This document shows, piece by piece, positions 10,352 through 22,500 of a stretch of 64,000 bases of DNA. Made by a program: the position numbers and the translations under genes. The notes beneath the pieces were generated by a model, which saw only the letters and a program-made list of their open reading frames with translations, was not told the DNA's origin and ran no database searches. The stretch covers positions 63,894,360 through 63,958,359 of the forward strand of contig CM060171.1 of NCBI GenBank assembly GCA_030549775.1. Reading direction: 5' to 3'. Source of the DNA: Tamarix chinensis (Eukaryota > Streptophyta > Magnoliopsida > Caryophyllales > Tamaricaceae). How positions within the stretch are numbered: position 1 is the first letter of the stretch; every line of letters starts with the position of its first letter.

Positions 10352-12816
10352 TCAATCATCATCTTCATCATTGTCAATATCCTAAAAATTTATAAGATTA
10401 TAAATATTAACTTTAATCGGTGAAATTCTATACAATAATAATATTAAAGTAAAATTAAATAATTATATACCATATCACAAACGTCAATTACATCTACTCC
10501 ATCCTCAGTGTCCGAATCTTCTATCATTGTAGCACATGCATATGGATTCTCCAATGTACCTTTATAGAATATTAAACAAATAAATAAAAAATTATCTCAT
10601 ATAAAATAAAATATACAATAAGTTATGATTGAAGAGAGATTAAAATACCTTTAATGTCTTCAACCATCCAACTTTGTAAACACATCAATGCCTCTACAGT
10701 TTTTGCATGCAGTCTCGAACGATGGGGACTTACAACCCGTCCTCCTGTGCTAAAAGCACTTTCTGAAGCAACAGTGGAAATGGGAATAGCAAGAATATCC
10801 CTAGCAATCTTTTGTAGAGTTGGATACTTGAGGTCATTCTTCCAAAAATTCAGGATATCAAAACGATCACTTTCAGGCAATGTATCACTTTCCAAGTAAT
10901 GATCTAACTCACACCTCACACTTACTTTTCTTACTTTAGTTTTCTTAACCAAAGCAAATTCATCCTCCTCATCATCAACAGAAGTTTGAGGTGATACCCG
11001 CTTTAGAGAATTTTTCAACGGAGCTTTAGAAGAACCACAAGCACCAAGGTCACTAGAATAATCAACAACTTTCTTCTGATATTCAACCAAGAGAGCATCA
11101 AACATGTTTCTTACCCTATCCAATTCATTCTGAGCCTCATCATCATATAATCTCCTGAAATAGTATTCAACACAATCCATTTTGTTTCTAGGATCCAAAA
11201 TACTAGCAATAGCCAATATTCCATCAATTTCGCGCCAATATTTGTCAAACTTTTCAATCATCTTTGATGCCATAGAACTAATGACCTCAACATCACTTTG
11301 TAGCCAACTTCTCAAAGCAATTCTAATCATGCATACTTTTCGAAAAAATAAATTTGCGGTAGGGTAATTTCTTCCCGAGAAAACTACGGTAGTCTTATAA
11401 AAAATTTCCAACTTCTCACATACAACATGAGCCAAATCCCAATCATCATCACTAGGAACTACAAACTTAAGTCTACCATATAAACGTTTCAACCTTTTAA
11501 ACACATCTTTATAGGGAAATGCACTCTGGAGCATCAAATAAGTAGAATTCCATCTAGTTTTACAATCAAGAACTAACATTTTAGAAGTATTGACCTTCAA
11601 ATATCGACATGAATCCTCAAACTTCTCAATCCTTTTAGGAGTTAAAGTCCAAAATGAGACACAATCTCGAATATTTTCAATCCCTGTCTTGATCACATTT
11701 AATCCATCATTAACTATCAAGTTAAGAATGTGAGCACTACACCTCATATGTAATATTGCTCCACCAAGTATAAGAGACTTTTTCTCAACAAAATTCCCAT
11801 CATTGCATCATTAGTACTACAATTATCAACCACCACAGAAGAGATTTTGCTTTCAAGCCCATATTGGGACACACAATCTAATAAAACCTTGGAAATAATG
11901 CCTTTTGTATGTGGACATGGGACAAACGAAAACCTTCAAAATAATAATGAAAACATAATTAAAAAATTACACTTAATCAAGCTAATAAAATATAACGATA
12001 ATAATTAAATAGTTACCTCAAAGTTCTACTTCGCAAATTCCAATCTTCATCAATAAAGTGTGATGTCACGACCATGTATCCCTTTTTTTGGTTGGATGCA
12101 GTCCACATGTCAGTGGTGATTGCAACTCGACTCTGATTATGATCCAACAAATCCTTTAGATTGTGTCTTTCACTTTGATACAACTTCATCACATCATTCT
12201 TCAAAGTATTCCTTGAAATCATCTTGAAGGAAGAATTGAGGCTTTGTGCAAATCTCCTAAATCCAATATGGTCAACAATCGACAACGGATACGCATGCAT
12301 CACCACCATGTTTACTAATTCCCTCCTTGAAATTTCTTGATCAAAGGACGTATCATTATTCTGCTTTATATCTAAACTTGCTGAGCCGTCGGATTGAGTT
12401 TTTATACTCAATTTTTGTTGCTTGACCCCTCTTGACCCAAGCCTCAAATGTCTTCCAGGGCAAGTCTTATCTACATGCTTTTTAAGATGTGAGGTTCCAC
12501 CAGTAGATGCACAAGTTAAAATAGCCTTACAATGACGACATTTTGCCTTACCCACACCATTAACTTCAATTCTATCAAAGAAATCCCATACCACTGAAGT
12601 GCGCTTCCTAGTTTTTTGTGTACAAATAGCAGAATCAAGTTCTTGATCTAATTCCTTATCACTTAGGTGCCCGTCATTGTTTTGATTTTGAACATCCTCC
12701 ATGTTTACTTCCAAATCATCCACACGTAATGTAGCAGGCTGAAATGAACCAACACGAGTGCCCTTAGACCATGAAAACTTGGAAGAAGCACTATTAGATT
12801 CTTGTTCATGTTCCAT
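10352..12816 (-). pseudogene. hAT transposase (RICESLEEPER/DAYSLEEPER-like), frameshifted
   Basis: Four exons read on the - strand: 12816-12017, 11933-10649, 10559-10471 and 10381-10352, with GT-AG introns. Exon 1 starts MEHEQES and has a BED zinc finger (VWDFF, then a CXXC...H....H pattern starting KCRHC). Exon 2 has the conserved CPHT, DNCSTND and MRCSAHILNLIV blocks and, near its end, the hAT C-terminal dimerisation region (LAIPISTVASESAFSTGGR). The short last exons encode an acidic tail. The only break I find is in exon 2 at the A5 tract (T5 at 11779-11783): one base seems missing, so the frame hits TGA at 11746-11744 just before MRCSAH. Transposase cuts and joins the element at its terminal repeats. 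Apart from this break the gene looks nearly intact. Confidence 0.9.
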
Positions 12817-13774
12817 GACCTACTAGAATAAAAAAAAATACAATTTGAAGCAACCTCAAGAATAGAATATTATCAAATTTAACCCATGCAATAACTTGTA
12901 ATGTTAACTTGCCAAAAATTAAAATTAAAAGTTGGCGTGAGTTGTATTTGTATATTTTAGAGTTAACGTTTAAGTATTGTTTTATTCTCTATATTTCCTA
13001 GGTTAGTTATTAAAGAGATTCATATCCTAATCTAAAATAGCAGAATCAAGTTATTTTAGAAGTAGATTCCCTCCTTAGTACTCTCCTCTTGGATTTCCTT
13101 TCTCTAACCATTCTCTACCAATTCATTTTTTCCCTTTAGTTTACCCCCACGGCCCACCCCATACCCTTTATTATTTTTATTTCTAGACCATAATCCATAA
13201 ATGCTACTTTGTTTAGTTTTTGTCTAATCCATGTGAGGTATACCGTATACTATCCTAACCCCATCAATGACACCTTAATGTTTAGTGGTTTACTAGTTGC
13301 TTACATGTGTTTTAACCTATATGTAAAAGAATTTGGGTTATATAATAGCTATCTTTTTCTCAAATACCTTAGGGATTATTTGTTCTATAGGAATCATTTT
13401 GATATATTTTGACCATTGTTTTACTTAGAATTTATCTCAAAATGCTTACATATGCTTTATAAGACTCCACAAGGTAATTAATCACAATAAAAAAGAAGAA
13501 GAAATCTTAATCATGTACTTAATTTGAGTCATAAATACTTGTCTGATTAAACTAATTTGAGTACCCTTAATTTGATTAAACTACTGTGTGAGTGTGTGAG
13601 AGCAGAATGCATATTCAGAGTTTATCTCCAAGGAAGGATCCCAGCATTAATTATAGATTATAGATTATAGATTATAGATTATAGCATGATATATTATACT
13701 TTGAGAAAAATTAACTATCAAACTTTATCTTTGAAATATATGACGACAATTTTTTTAGTATGAGGATAGTAAAG
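12817..13774. other. hAT interior, non-coding
   Basis: No gene is seen between the transposase start and the captured fragment. The stretch contains five tandem copies of ATTATAG at 13650-13684. Confidence 0.6.
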
Positions 13775-14161
13775 GAATGTGCCAAATCATCTGGCTTAAT
13801 ATCAGCAGCAGCTGGACAATACAAATGGTTGTCAACTTGTCATGTGATTCATCTCGAGAAGCTGCTTTCCTCCTATTTTCAGTTCCCAAATCACTCTCAC
13901 TCATAGGTTCCAAACAAGGGCAGTGGTTTTTACTTATATCAGGCTGCTTTCCTCCTCTGCTTTCGTTACCAGCTCTGAAACATCTACCGGAAGCATGTGC
14001 ATTAGTTCTAGCTTCCCACAGCCACAACCACCAAGACATTCTGGAGGACAAGGGATGCTGCCATCATCATTTGCTTTCCATACTGTCGCTGGTGGGTTAT
14101 CATTTTTATTGTCTTCCTCCGACTGCACGATATTGCCAGCCACATTTTTATTGCTAGCCAC
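13775..14161 (-). pseudogene. JMJ25/IBM1-like JmjC demethylase fragment (captured)
   Basis: Read on the - strand, one frame gives VWKANDDGSIPCPPECLGG and then a GCG..KLEL block. A second frame gives KNHCPCLEP, later RKAASRDESHD, and a third reads NHLYCPAAADIKPDDLAH. In this order these match, by family recall, the conserved region between the zinc-finger part and the JmjC domain of plant JHDM2-type (JMJ25/IBM1) H3K9 demethylases. The pieces lie in different frames, so at least two frameshifts separate them. The JmjC catalytic domain itself is absent. The fragment lies wholly inside the hAT element, so it looks like captured host sequence. Short repeats of AATAAAAATGTGGCT occur just upstream. 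Confidence 0.75.
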
Positions 14162-14339
14162 ATTTTTATTGTCTTCCTCGAGAAAAATCGAGTAAAGGAA
14201 TTCAAGTATTCAAAATTTCAAATTCAACAGAATCAACATTCAACAATCAACACCCTCCCCAAACCAAAGTGCGACAGATTATATATAATCGAGTAAAGGA
14301 ATTCAACAGAATATAATACTTACAACTTACAAGAACATT

Positions 14340-15060
14340 ACCCATTTACCTTTGAAGTGCGACGGTCGAACTTCGAAGACTCGAGTCACTCGACTCGAAC
14401 GGTTGGGAGCTTGAGAAGTGGGACTGGGAGCTAGGAGCCTGGGCGTGGCGCACTGGCGGCGAGTCGGCTACGCGGCGTGGCTGTCTGGGGGGAGTCGGCA
14501 CTTAGCAACAGCCAGCAGGCCAGCACTCAGCAGCACACAACAGCACTTGGCAGTTGGCAGCGACGGTCGACAGTGTTGGAACATACAGAACGGTTTGAGA
14601 GTTTGAGATTGAGAGCCAGCTCGACATTGGACTCGACACTGGAGTCTCGACTGAGTCGACTCTCGACAGCCAGCCAACCACTCAAGTCGATGGAGTATGG
14701 ACGGCGTCAGTCACGGCTGATGGGCGACGGCGCAAAATACAGAATGCCGCCGAGTGATTTGAGAGTTTGAGATTGAGAATCGAGAGACAGAGTCACAGAG
14801 AGAGTGAGAGACTCTTCAGTTCGGTCTTCGACAGACGACACTCGACAGTCGACACTGTGGTGGTTGATAATTCTCTCCGGCGGGCGGGGCGGGGCGGGGC
14901 GGCGAGACCGCGAGAGAGAGGGAGAGAATTTTATTTGTGGCTGGTGGACACACAATCGACAGTTCGACTCTTCGTCTTCGGCGGGCGGGGCGGGAGCCGC
15001 GGGATTCTTTCTTCCAATTCCAAAGTTCCAATTCCATCCACATCCAGACCTAATAAGTAA
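14340..15060 (-). other. GC-rich hAT right interior
   Basis: A GC-rich block with repeated GACTCGA/TCGAGTC words, CGACAGT copies and a GGGGCGGGGC run. It lies upstream of the transposase on the - strand and could be its promoter or 5' leader. The frames that cross it are low in complexity and unconvincing. Confidence 0.45.
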
Positions 15061-15094
15061 TAATATTAGGGTTTAATGATAAATATAAATTTTT

Positions 15095-15290
15095 TTTTAA
15101 TTAAACGGGTCTGGGTCGGGTCTGGGTCGAGTCTGGGTCTAAAATGATAGGATCCAGATCCAGACCCGTTTATTCAGGTCCAGATCCAGACCCGATCCAG
15201 ACCCGTCGGGTCTAAAAATTGCAGATCCAGACCCTATATTAACGGGTCGGGTCCTTCGGGTCTGGGCCGGGTCCTGGACCCATTGCCATC
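15095..15290. repeat. hAT right subterminal repeats
   Basis: Dense GGGTCTGGGTC and GATCCAGACCC words, the mirror of the left subterminal array, ending in the terminal repeat at 15277-15294. Confidence 0.75.
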
Positions 15291-15302
15291 TCTAGTGACT
15301 GG

Positions 15303-16406
15303 TCGAAACGGAATTTGTCATCAACCATTAGTATTACTATATGAGTAGTAGTGTATAAAATTTAGAATCGAACCGAACCCAACTTTCATATTATAGTTTG
15401 TCGGGACGAAGGATCTCTGCACCTGCACCGGACGTTAATCCATATAGAAACATACTAGAAAACATTTTATGGCCTAGTTTATTCAACCACCAAATTTCTC
15501 ATGAACGCCCGTAAATTCTTTACTATGATATGATTTGGATAACTGTACCATTATATATTGTGGTTACTTTTTTAAACTTATAATAAAAATATAATTATTA
15601 AATATATAGGATTCGACGTGTGCCGTAGAGGTAAACATAGTTTAGATTGGTATAATTTTAACTATGAATCAAATCAAATCAAATCAATTTTCGAATAATT
15701 TAAACTAAATTATGTTAGTAGTTTATTGTTTGATTTGATTTAGTCTATGATTTTTCATCTTAATTATTAATAATTAATTACTCAAGTTGAAATTACAATA
15801 ACATTTTACAAAAATTAAAGTTAATCAACAATCAATATTAAACTGTAATTTAAAATTTTTATTTTTACATTAATATATAACATATCATAAAGTCATGAAG
15901 ATAATATTGTATATATATATAAATGTTGTATATATAAGCCATATTTGCGATTATAAGAAAAATAGAATAGAAATATAATTTAAGTAATATACAAATCATA
16001 TAATATTTTTAAGTAATTTTTTAATTACTTTAAATATATAAATGATAATTTTTTTAATACATTTATAATTATAATAAAAAGAAATATGTTGTTATAGCAA
16101 ATAATTTATGATGAATATAGATAATTACAATATAACTATTAGCTAAAATTATACCAAATAATACTTACTTGATAAATTGATGATAATATTATCAATCATT
16201 TACTCACAATATCTTGTTATAGAAAACAGTAATTTATTTATTTTAATCATAATCCACTCGTTTTAAAAAATTATAAACCAAAAGGGTAAATCAAAACATA
16301 AAAAACGATTAGGTTTCAATTTTCATTCAACTGATACTATTTCCTCGCCACGCTCTACCCTTATACTTCCGACTCGTGTTGGGACATTTTAGAGGCCACG
16401 TCAGCG
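15303..16406. other. AT-rich spacer
   Basis: About 1.1 kb of very AT-rich DNA between the hAT element and the AFG1-like gene. I see no gene and no clean repeat ends. The last 100 bp become less AT-rich and may include the promoter of the next gene, but no TATA box is convincing. Confidence 0.5.
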
Positions 16407-16514
16407 ATGTCCGTTAATACTTCTCTGATGTTGTTTGATATGCTCTCGTTCGAAGGAAAATTCTTCCTTCATTTTTCTGGCAGAATCGCGGGCGAGGAAG
16501 AGAGATACGGATGA
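16407..16514 (+). promoter_or_regulatory. upstream ORF overlapping the AFG1-like start
   Basis: An ATG at 16407 (in-frame ATGs also at 16428 and 16440) opens 35 codons ending in TGA at 16512-16514. This stop overlaps the main start as ATGA at 16511-16514. If the mRNA begins upstream of 16440, ribosomes would finish this uORF on the main AUG, so it may limit or couple translation. The transcript start is unknown. Confidence 0.4.
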
Positions 16515-19500
16515 AGAGAATTACTGCAATGTCGAGTATTATGTCGCGATTAATCATTCGCCAGAAACTGAATCCTCGATTGAATGCGATTCGCTCCTAC
16601 TCCAGACGGCCAGGTTAGAAATCATCTCAGCTGTCAATTTCGAAGTCGAAATTCTGAAATTTGGTGTTCATTTTATGCTCAAATTCGATATGCTTTTATG
16701 ACCTGTATCCAACCATTCTCTGTTTCTCAAATTTTGATATGAACTAGTTAGGCTTTTATGCAATCTGATAGCGCACGACAACTGCTAAGTTTATCTGATC
16801 AGTAGCTTATTTCTTCGTATCAAAAGCTTTTGATTAATTTTACGTGCTCCTTATTCGACGCTTTATCGCACCTGTGATTCCATTGCTACAAAATGTATAT
16901 CTGGATTCATTGAAAATGAGGATTTAGAGTCCTGTCTAGTGGGTATTCCGTATCACTACTAGACTAGATATAGTCGTCTGTTTTGGTCCTAGGTTGGGTC
17001 ATCGTGTCATCATATGGACCCTCATTGCCTCCTAACTAACTCTGAGAGTTTGACCGTAGGACCATTGGTGCAATACAAGAATCTTGTTGAGCAAGGGAAG
17101 TTACAGTTTGATCCTGACCAGGAAAAAGTTGCCGTGGAGTTGGACAATCTTCTAGGAAGACTGGAGCAGTATGAGAAGGATATGGAGGATTACCATGTAC
17201 AATGCCTAAAGCCATCCCTTGATGCAAGAATTAGCTAATTTTTTTAATCTATTATGAGTGGTTCATGATTTTTGTATTTGTATCATTTTTCTTCTTTTAA
17301 TTGTTTACTACCAGGCCAAACTAGCTGTGTGGGAAAGCAAAAGAGAGGAGAAGCATCGTAAGATATTGACAGAGGAGGCGGAGCACATACAAAAGGGTGA
17401 TGTATGGGGAGCAGTTAAAAAGAAACCTAAGAGATTGTTGGAAAATTGGATGTATAGGTGTGGTTAGCTACGTTGATTTGTTTTATATGACTAGTAAAGC
17501 CATATTTGAGTTGCATTTGATATATATATTTGTTTTTTATGCTTATTATCAGAATTACTGGATGATTACCACAAAAATGAGCCCTACATTTTAAGCTTTA
17601 GCAGAAAGGACCTACAATGGTCAATGAGTGATGCTATTGTCGTTCACATAGACATAGAGACAATAACCCTTAACGATATTGGTAATATTACTGCCGGGAG
17701 AAAATAATCCTGTGTACTTTTGTTTCAAGTAGTTGGCATGCAAATATTGATTTTTCATTAATAGGATATACAACCTTTTTTTCTTTGTTTTTTCAAATCA
17801 TGAATTATACTTCTTTTTGCATTCATATTTGGGCCTTTATTTACTGCTAAACTTTTCATGTTGCAGAAAATCTCTGAATGTGGAACCAGGAGTGGGAAAG
17901 TGGGTATCGTACCTTAATCGGGAAAAGAAATTAGATTCATTAGTTGGTAAATGTCCAGTTGCTCCTCCAGCTCCAAAAGGATTGTATCTGTATGGAAATG
18001 TTGGAAGTGGTATGTGCTTTCCTTTTCAGTGTGCTGATAGCCTAGTTAGGATTATGTATCAAACACCTTGTTTTAATTTATTAAAAAGCAATGGATAGTC
18101 AATTCTGCAACATTCACTTTTCTTCCCATCTCAAAACTTTGTTTTCGGAAGTTTTCTTACCTTTTTTTTTTTGTGTGTGTGTGTGTTTCTGGAGGCTCAC
18201 TCCATGTGTCAATGAATCCCCCCCTCTCTACTTATAGTGATCCTTGTTTCAGGCAAAACCATGCTTATGGACATGTTTTATAGTGCCACAGAAGGAGTTG
18301 TTAAACATCGAAGACGGTTTCACTTCCATGAGGTGATTATTTAAATGATCATCACATGATCATGCAAATGTGTCGACACTTCAAAACCTTTTTGCAAAAC
18401 TTTAGTATCTTGTTTTGTTTTGGAGGCTAACATTTCATGCGAACTAAACTTTGTACCTAATCAAATAGGAGAATTGAAAAACCTTCATTGCATTTAGATC
18501 ACTGTAATATAAAGTTTTCTCAACCTTCTCTTCTATTCTTTTTCATTCATAGATACATGACTATGAATTATGAAAAGATATTCAGAGATGTCAAAAATCT
18601 CTCAATGTATATTAATGTGCTGATTCATCAAACAACATATTGTGGGCATATACCACCATAAGTCCCATGAAGCTTCCAGAATAAAATCATTATTGATTTT
18701 GAATCTGTGGGGTTCATTTCGTTGTTGAAGTGATGTACAGCATTACTAGGATTCAGACTTTCAGTACTATAGTGAATGATTTATGTGGCTATCACCTATA
18801 GTCTCTGTCGATTTCATGAACATTTCCCTCTTCTCTGGCAGGCTATGCTTGAAATAAATGCACATATGCATAACATATGGAAGAATCAAGTGGAAGAAAA
18901 ATCGTTCCAGTCAAGTATATCTAGCTGGATTATGAGTCTTCCCTTTGATACTAATGTCAAGGAATGGTTAGCTGCAGAAGAGCATTACAAGCAAGAAGTT
19001 CAGATGAAAAACATTCTTCCTGCTGTAGCAGACAAGTTTCTTGTAAATGAGAATGTGGGTCAAAGAGGAGCTAGCATTCTTTGTTTTGATGAAATTCAGG
19101 TACTTCGAGATACCCAAAATGTTCTCTCCAGTTTTGATCCTGCACTGTGTAACTTGTTTACTGTTGAAAGTGATCTTTCATATATTTACTTCTTTGGGGG
19201 GGGGTTAACTTTGTTTTACCTTCTTCTTTTTTTCTTTTTTCTTTTTTTTTTTGCTTTTATTCTTGATGATGTTTACCCAGATATCTGTCTTAGCAGGGAA
19301 TGTTTGAAACTTTGAATGACAGAAGAAATGAGTTCTACTGTACTACTGCTTTCTTTGGCTTAAATTACTTCTGAGGATTAAGTGGTATTATGCATTCTGG
19401 GTCACTATAGGCATAGTGTTGGGCCTGTTGTCCACATGAAACTAGTATATTAAGTCTATGGCTAAAATATCTATGGTTTATGGTTACACTTTATCCTAAA

Positions 19501-22500
19501 AACACTGCCTTTTTCCTCATACTTCAGCATGTTTAAGAAGAGGAAATTTGTGTATGTAGTTTGCTAAAGCTATGGAGGACAGAAATAAAGAAAATAAAAA
19601 TGAGCCATAGGGTTTTGATTGCACACATCATAGGATGGGGGAAGAATGAGTGAAGGACATGAGGTGTGGTCTCACCTTTGTTTATTAAAGATCTGCAGGT
19701 CTAGAATGATATGTGAGGGCAGGTGTATGGTCAAGCCATTCAATTATGTGTCCGATGATCTTTCAATGATGTATCAAATGTTTGAAGCTATTGCTTCTGC
19801 TTACCACCGATGTAAATGCCACTGTTATACCTATGTTTTTGTGTGCTTTTCCTGATAAATTGACCGAGAAAACCATGGATTGATTGAATCTTTTCATGCG
19901 AGAGTATTTTTGTTCTGTTTTTCTCGACTATTTATTTAAGTGATGATGTCATGCATTATTGTAACTTAATGCATGGTTTGATGCTAATATTTGGTTTGAT
20001 AATTTCATATTCCTTGTTGATGAGATTTGCTTGCTATGCTACTCATTTCGTGGCTCCAGATTTCTTGCTTTCTACTCGACACTGTTGACGTATTTGTTTT
20101 TGTGGCCTTACCTGAAATTTTTAGCATATTGCTTTTCATATTCATTGTTGACCAGATTTTCTTTCTATGCAACTCAGTTTGTGACTTCAAATTTCTTGAT
20201 TTCTACTACAGACTGTTGATGTATTTGCTATTGTGGCCTTATCTGGAATTGTTAGCAGATTGCTGAGTACAGGCACTGTCCTTGTAGGGACGAGTAATCG
20301 AGCACCCAAGGACTTGAATCAGGTGTGTGTTATGTGGGTTTGGTACCCACCTGTGATTGGGTTTTAACTTGTGTACTGAATGAGGGATTATTCAAGTTCA
20401 GTTTATTTTAGCAGTCAGTTTTGAGAAAACAGGCCAATACCTACTTCTTAAATGCTACTATCTATTACCCTGGGTCAATTTGATGAATACTTATTGTGCT
20501 ATTTCCGTAAGCGCACGGATTCATTATACTATTTCAAGGTCATATCCCATGGGGACTTTGTAATTGATTACACTTCTTTACTATTTTAACTATCTAAATC
20601 TATAAAAAGCGGGGGTATGCGTTTGGATAAAAAGAATAATTACAAAAAGCTTTCTAACTTGTAGATACTAAACAATAAGAGTGAAACCTAGGATCAAACT
20701 TCGGTCTCCAAATTAATAATCAATAATGAAACAACGCTTATGCCATAGATTAATTTGCCAACTGTGGACAATTGGTCAAATAATATTCATTAGCCTCTTT
20801 TAAGGTCTAAGAACGTATTTAATCTAATTCGCCGACTACTTTTATGACTCACAAATTAAACTAAACCCATTAAGCGTCACCAATTATAGAGTCCCTAAGA
20901 ATTAAACATCTACTTTCGTGATTGCTTAAATTCCCGTACATATGCTAATTTCCGATAATAATCTCAGCCTTTCAGTTGTAGATTACATCTAAGGAGGTCG
21001 GATTTCGTCAAATCCACTTTACAACAATTAAATCTAGCATATATAACAGTACAAATGAATCAATCATACGACATAATACTTTAATTCATTATATTGATTA
21101 CTAAAATGATACCTAAGCCCAATCCTAGAAAGGAGACTACTCACTCATATTTTCAATTGAAATTAAGGAAATAAATAGCATGATGATCATAATAACAATG
21201 CAAAGATATAAAGAAGAAGAATTAGATTGAAATAACCGTAATCCGGAAGAGTGCAATATTGATTTTGAGCCGACCGTACACGAATTACACAATTGAATCT
21301 CCGAAAAAATTAAAACTAAAGGAACAACCAATTACATGAAGCTAAGCTCAGCAATGAGGGGTCTAAGAGTCCCCGAAAACCTCCTCTCTCTCTCCTTAAA
21401 AAGCCCCCAAGGCGTGCCATGAAAATCTCCATCACGCCGGCCATGTCGTGCATGTAAATTGTGGGGAAGACTGTTGCTGCACAGCCTGACCGTGCAGTTT
21501 CTCAGCTCTTGGTATTTTGGAATTTCCGACCTTGCATGGCCTAGCCATGCATTATTTTTAGCCTCGACTTTTCAGTTCAGAATTTCTCATGGCCGTGCGA
21601 TTATGTTTTCTTCAATGATCACAAGGGAGTGTTGCACGGTGGTGTAACTGGGTGAGTGGCCAACCGTGTAGCCCCCTTTTCAGTCTTTTTAGGGATATCT
21701 TGGCACATCTTTTGGCTCTCATAGCTTCAATATATTTCCATAAGCATGTTGGGTTGATGTACTCTCCTCCCAAGCTTTCCTTGCTAGGTCCTTTGCTCCA
21801 AAAATAAGCAATTCTTTCTCGGAATTAGTGTTTTTGCGGGAAATTCTGCAACACAAAACTTAAGAAAGTGGTAGTGCAAATAATAGACCAGAACCATAGC
21901 AAAATATGTAAAAGAGATTGAATGAAGTCCCAAAGCTAAGGGAAAGAGAGGTACAAATATGGGAAAAATCCACTTTATCAATACTTATCCTTTTGGTGGT
22001 ACTGGTATCTTTCTTCACACTGAATTCCTTGTGAAATTTCACCAACACACTGAGTTTTGCCTCTCCAACTCTCAATCGCTCTAGGAATTTGAATCAAATT
22101 GTTTCATGTTGCTCCTCTGACTCCGCCTACAATATAGCTGCTTCTTCAGTTGAAATGTGGAAGGTTGCTTGCAAAGCATAACTACCAAAGGTACTCAATT
22201 GCCTTTTCACTAAATCAGATTTTGTATTTGTAGGATGGGATGCAGCAGGAGATCTTCTTAAAGCTGGTTGACAAACTAGATAACCACTGCCAGAACGTTC
22301 TGATTGGCAGTGAGGTAGATTATCGCCGACTTATAGCTCAGAAATCAGTAAACCAGGTGTGAATCAGAATTCATGGCAGCTCTATGTCATGTTGCAAGAT
22401 AAACTCTTTATGTATGTTTACTCGCTTTTCTTACTTCCCACCACTCCATAGGTTCAGTATTTCTGGCCTCTAGATAGCAAAGCAACAAAGCACTTTGATA

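Larger units (their letters stand above)
9705..15294 (-). mobile_element. hAT DNA transposon with transposase
   Basis: A 5590-bp element bounded by perfect 18-bp terminal inverted repeats (TAGAGATGGCAATGGGTC at 9705-9722 and its complement at 15277-15294). It is flanked by the identical 8-bp duplication GTGACTGG (9697-9704 and 15295-15302). The 8-bp duplication and TAGAGATG-type end define the hAT superfamily. Subterminal regions are packed with GGGTCTGGGTC-type words. The - strand carries a BED-finger/hAT-dimerisation transposase with one frameshift, and between it and the right end lies a decayed histone demethylase fragment. Confidence 0.95.

Noticed and set aside
16993..17059. Alternative first part of AFG1-like exon 2 using the acceptor at 16992
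   Set aside because: From that acceptor the frame from exon 1 meets a stop; the acceptor at 17059 keeps the frame and follows a CTAAC-like branch site.
20027..20266. Short hydrophobic frames in AFG1-like intron 6
   Set aside because: Explained by the 131-bp exon duplication read in other frames.
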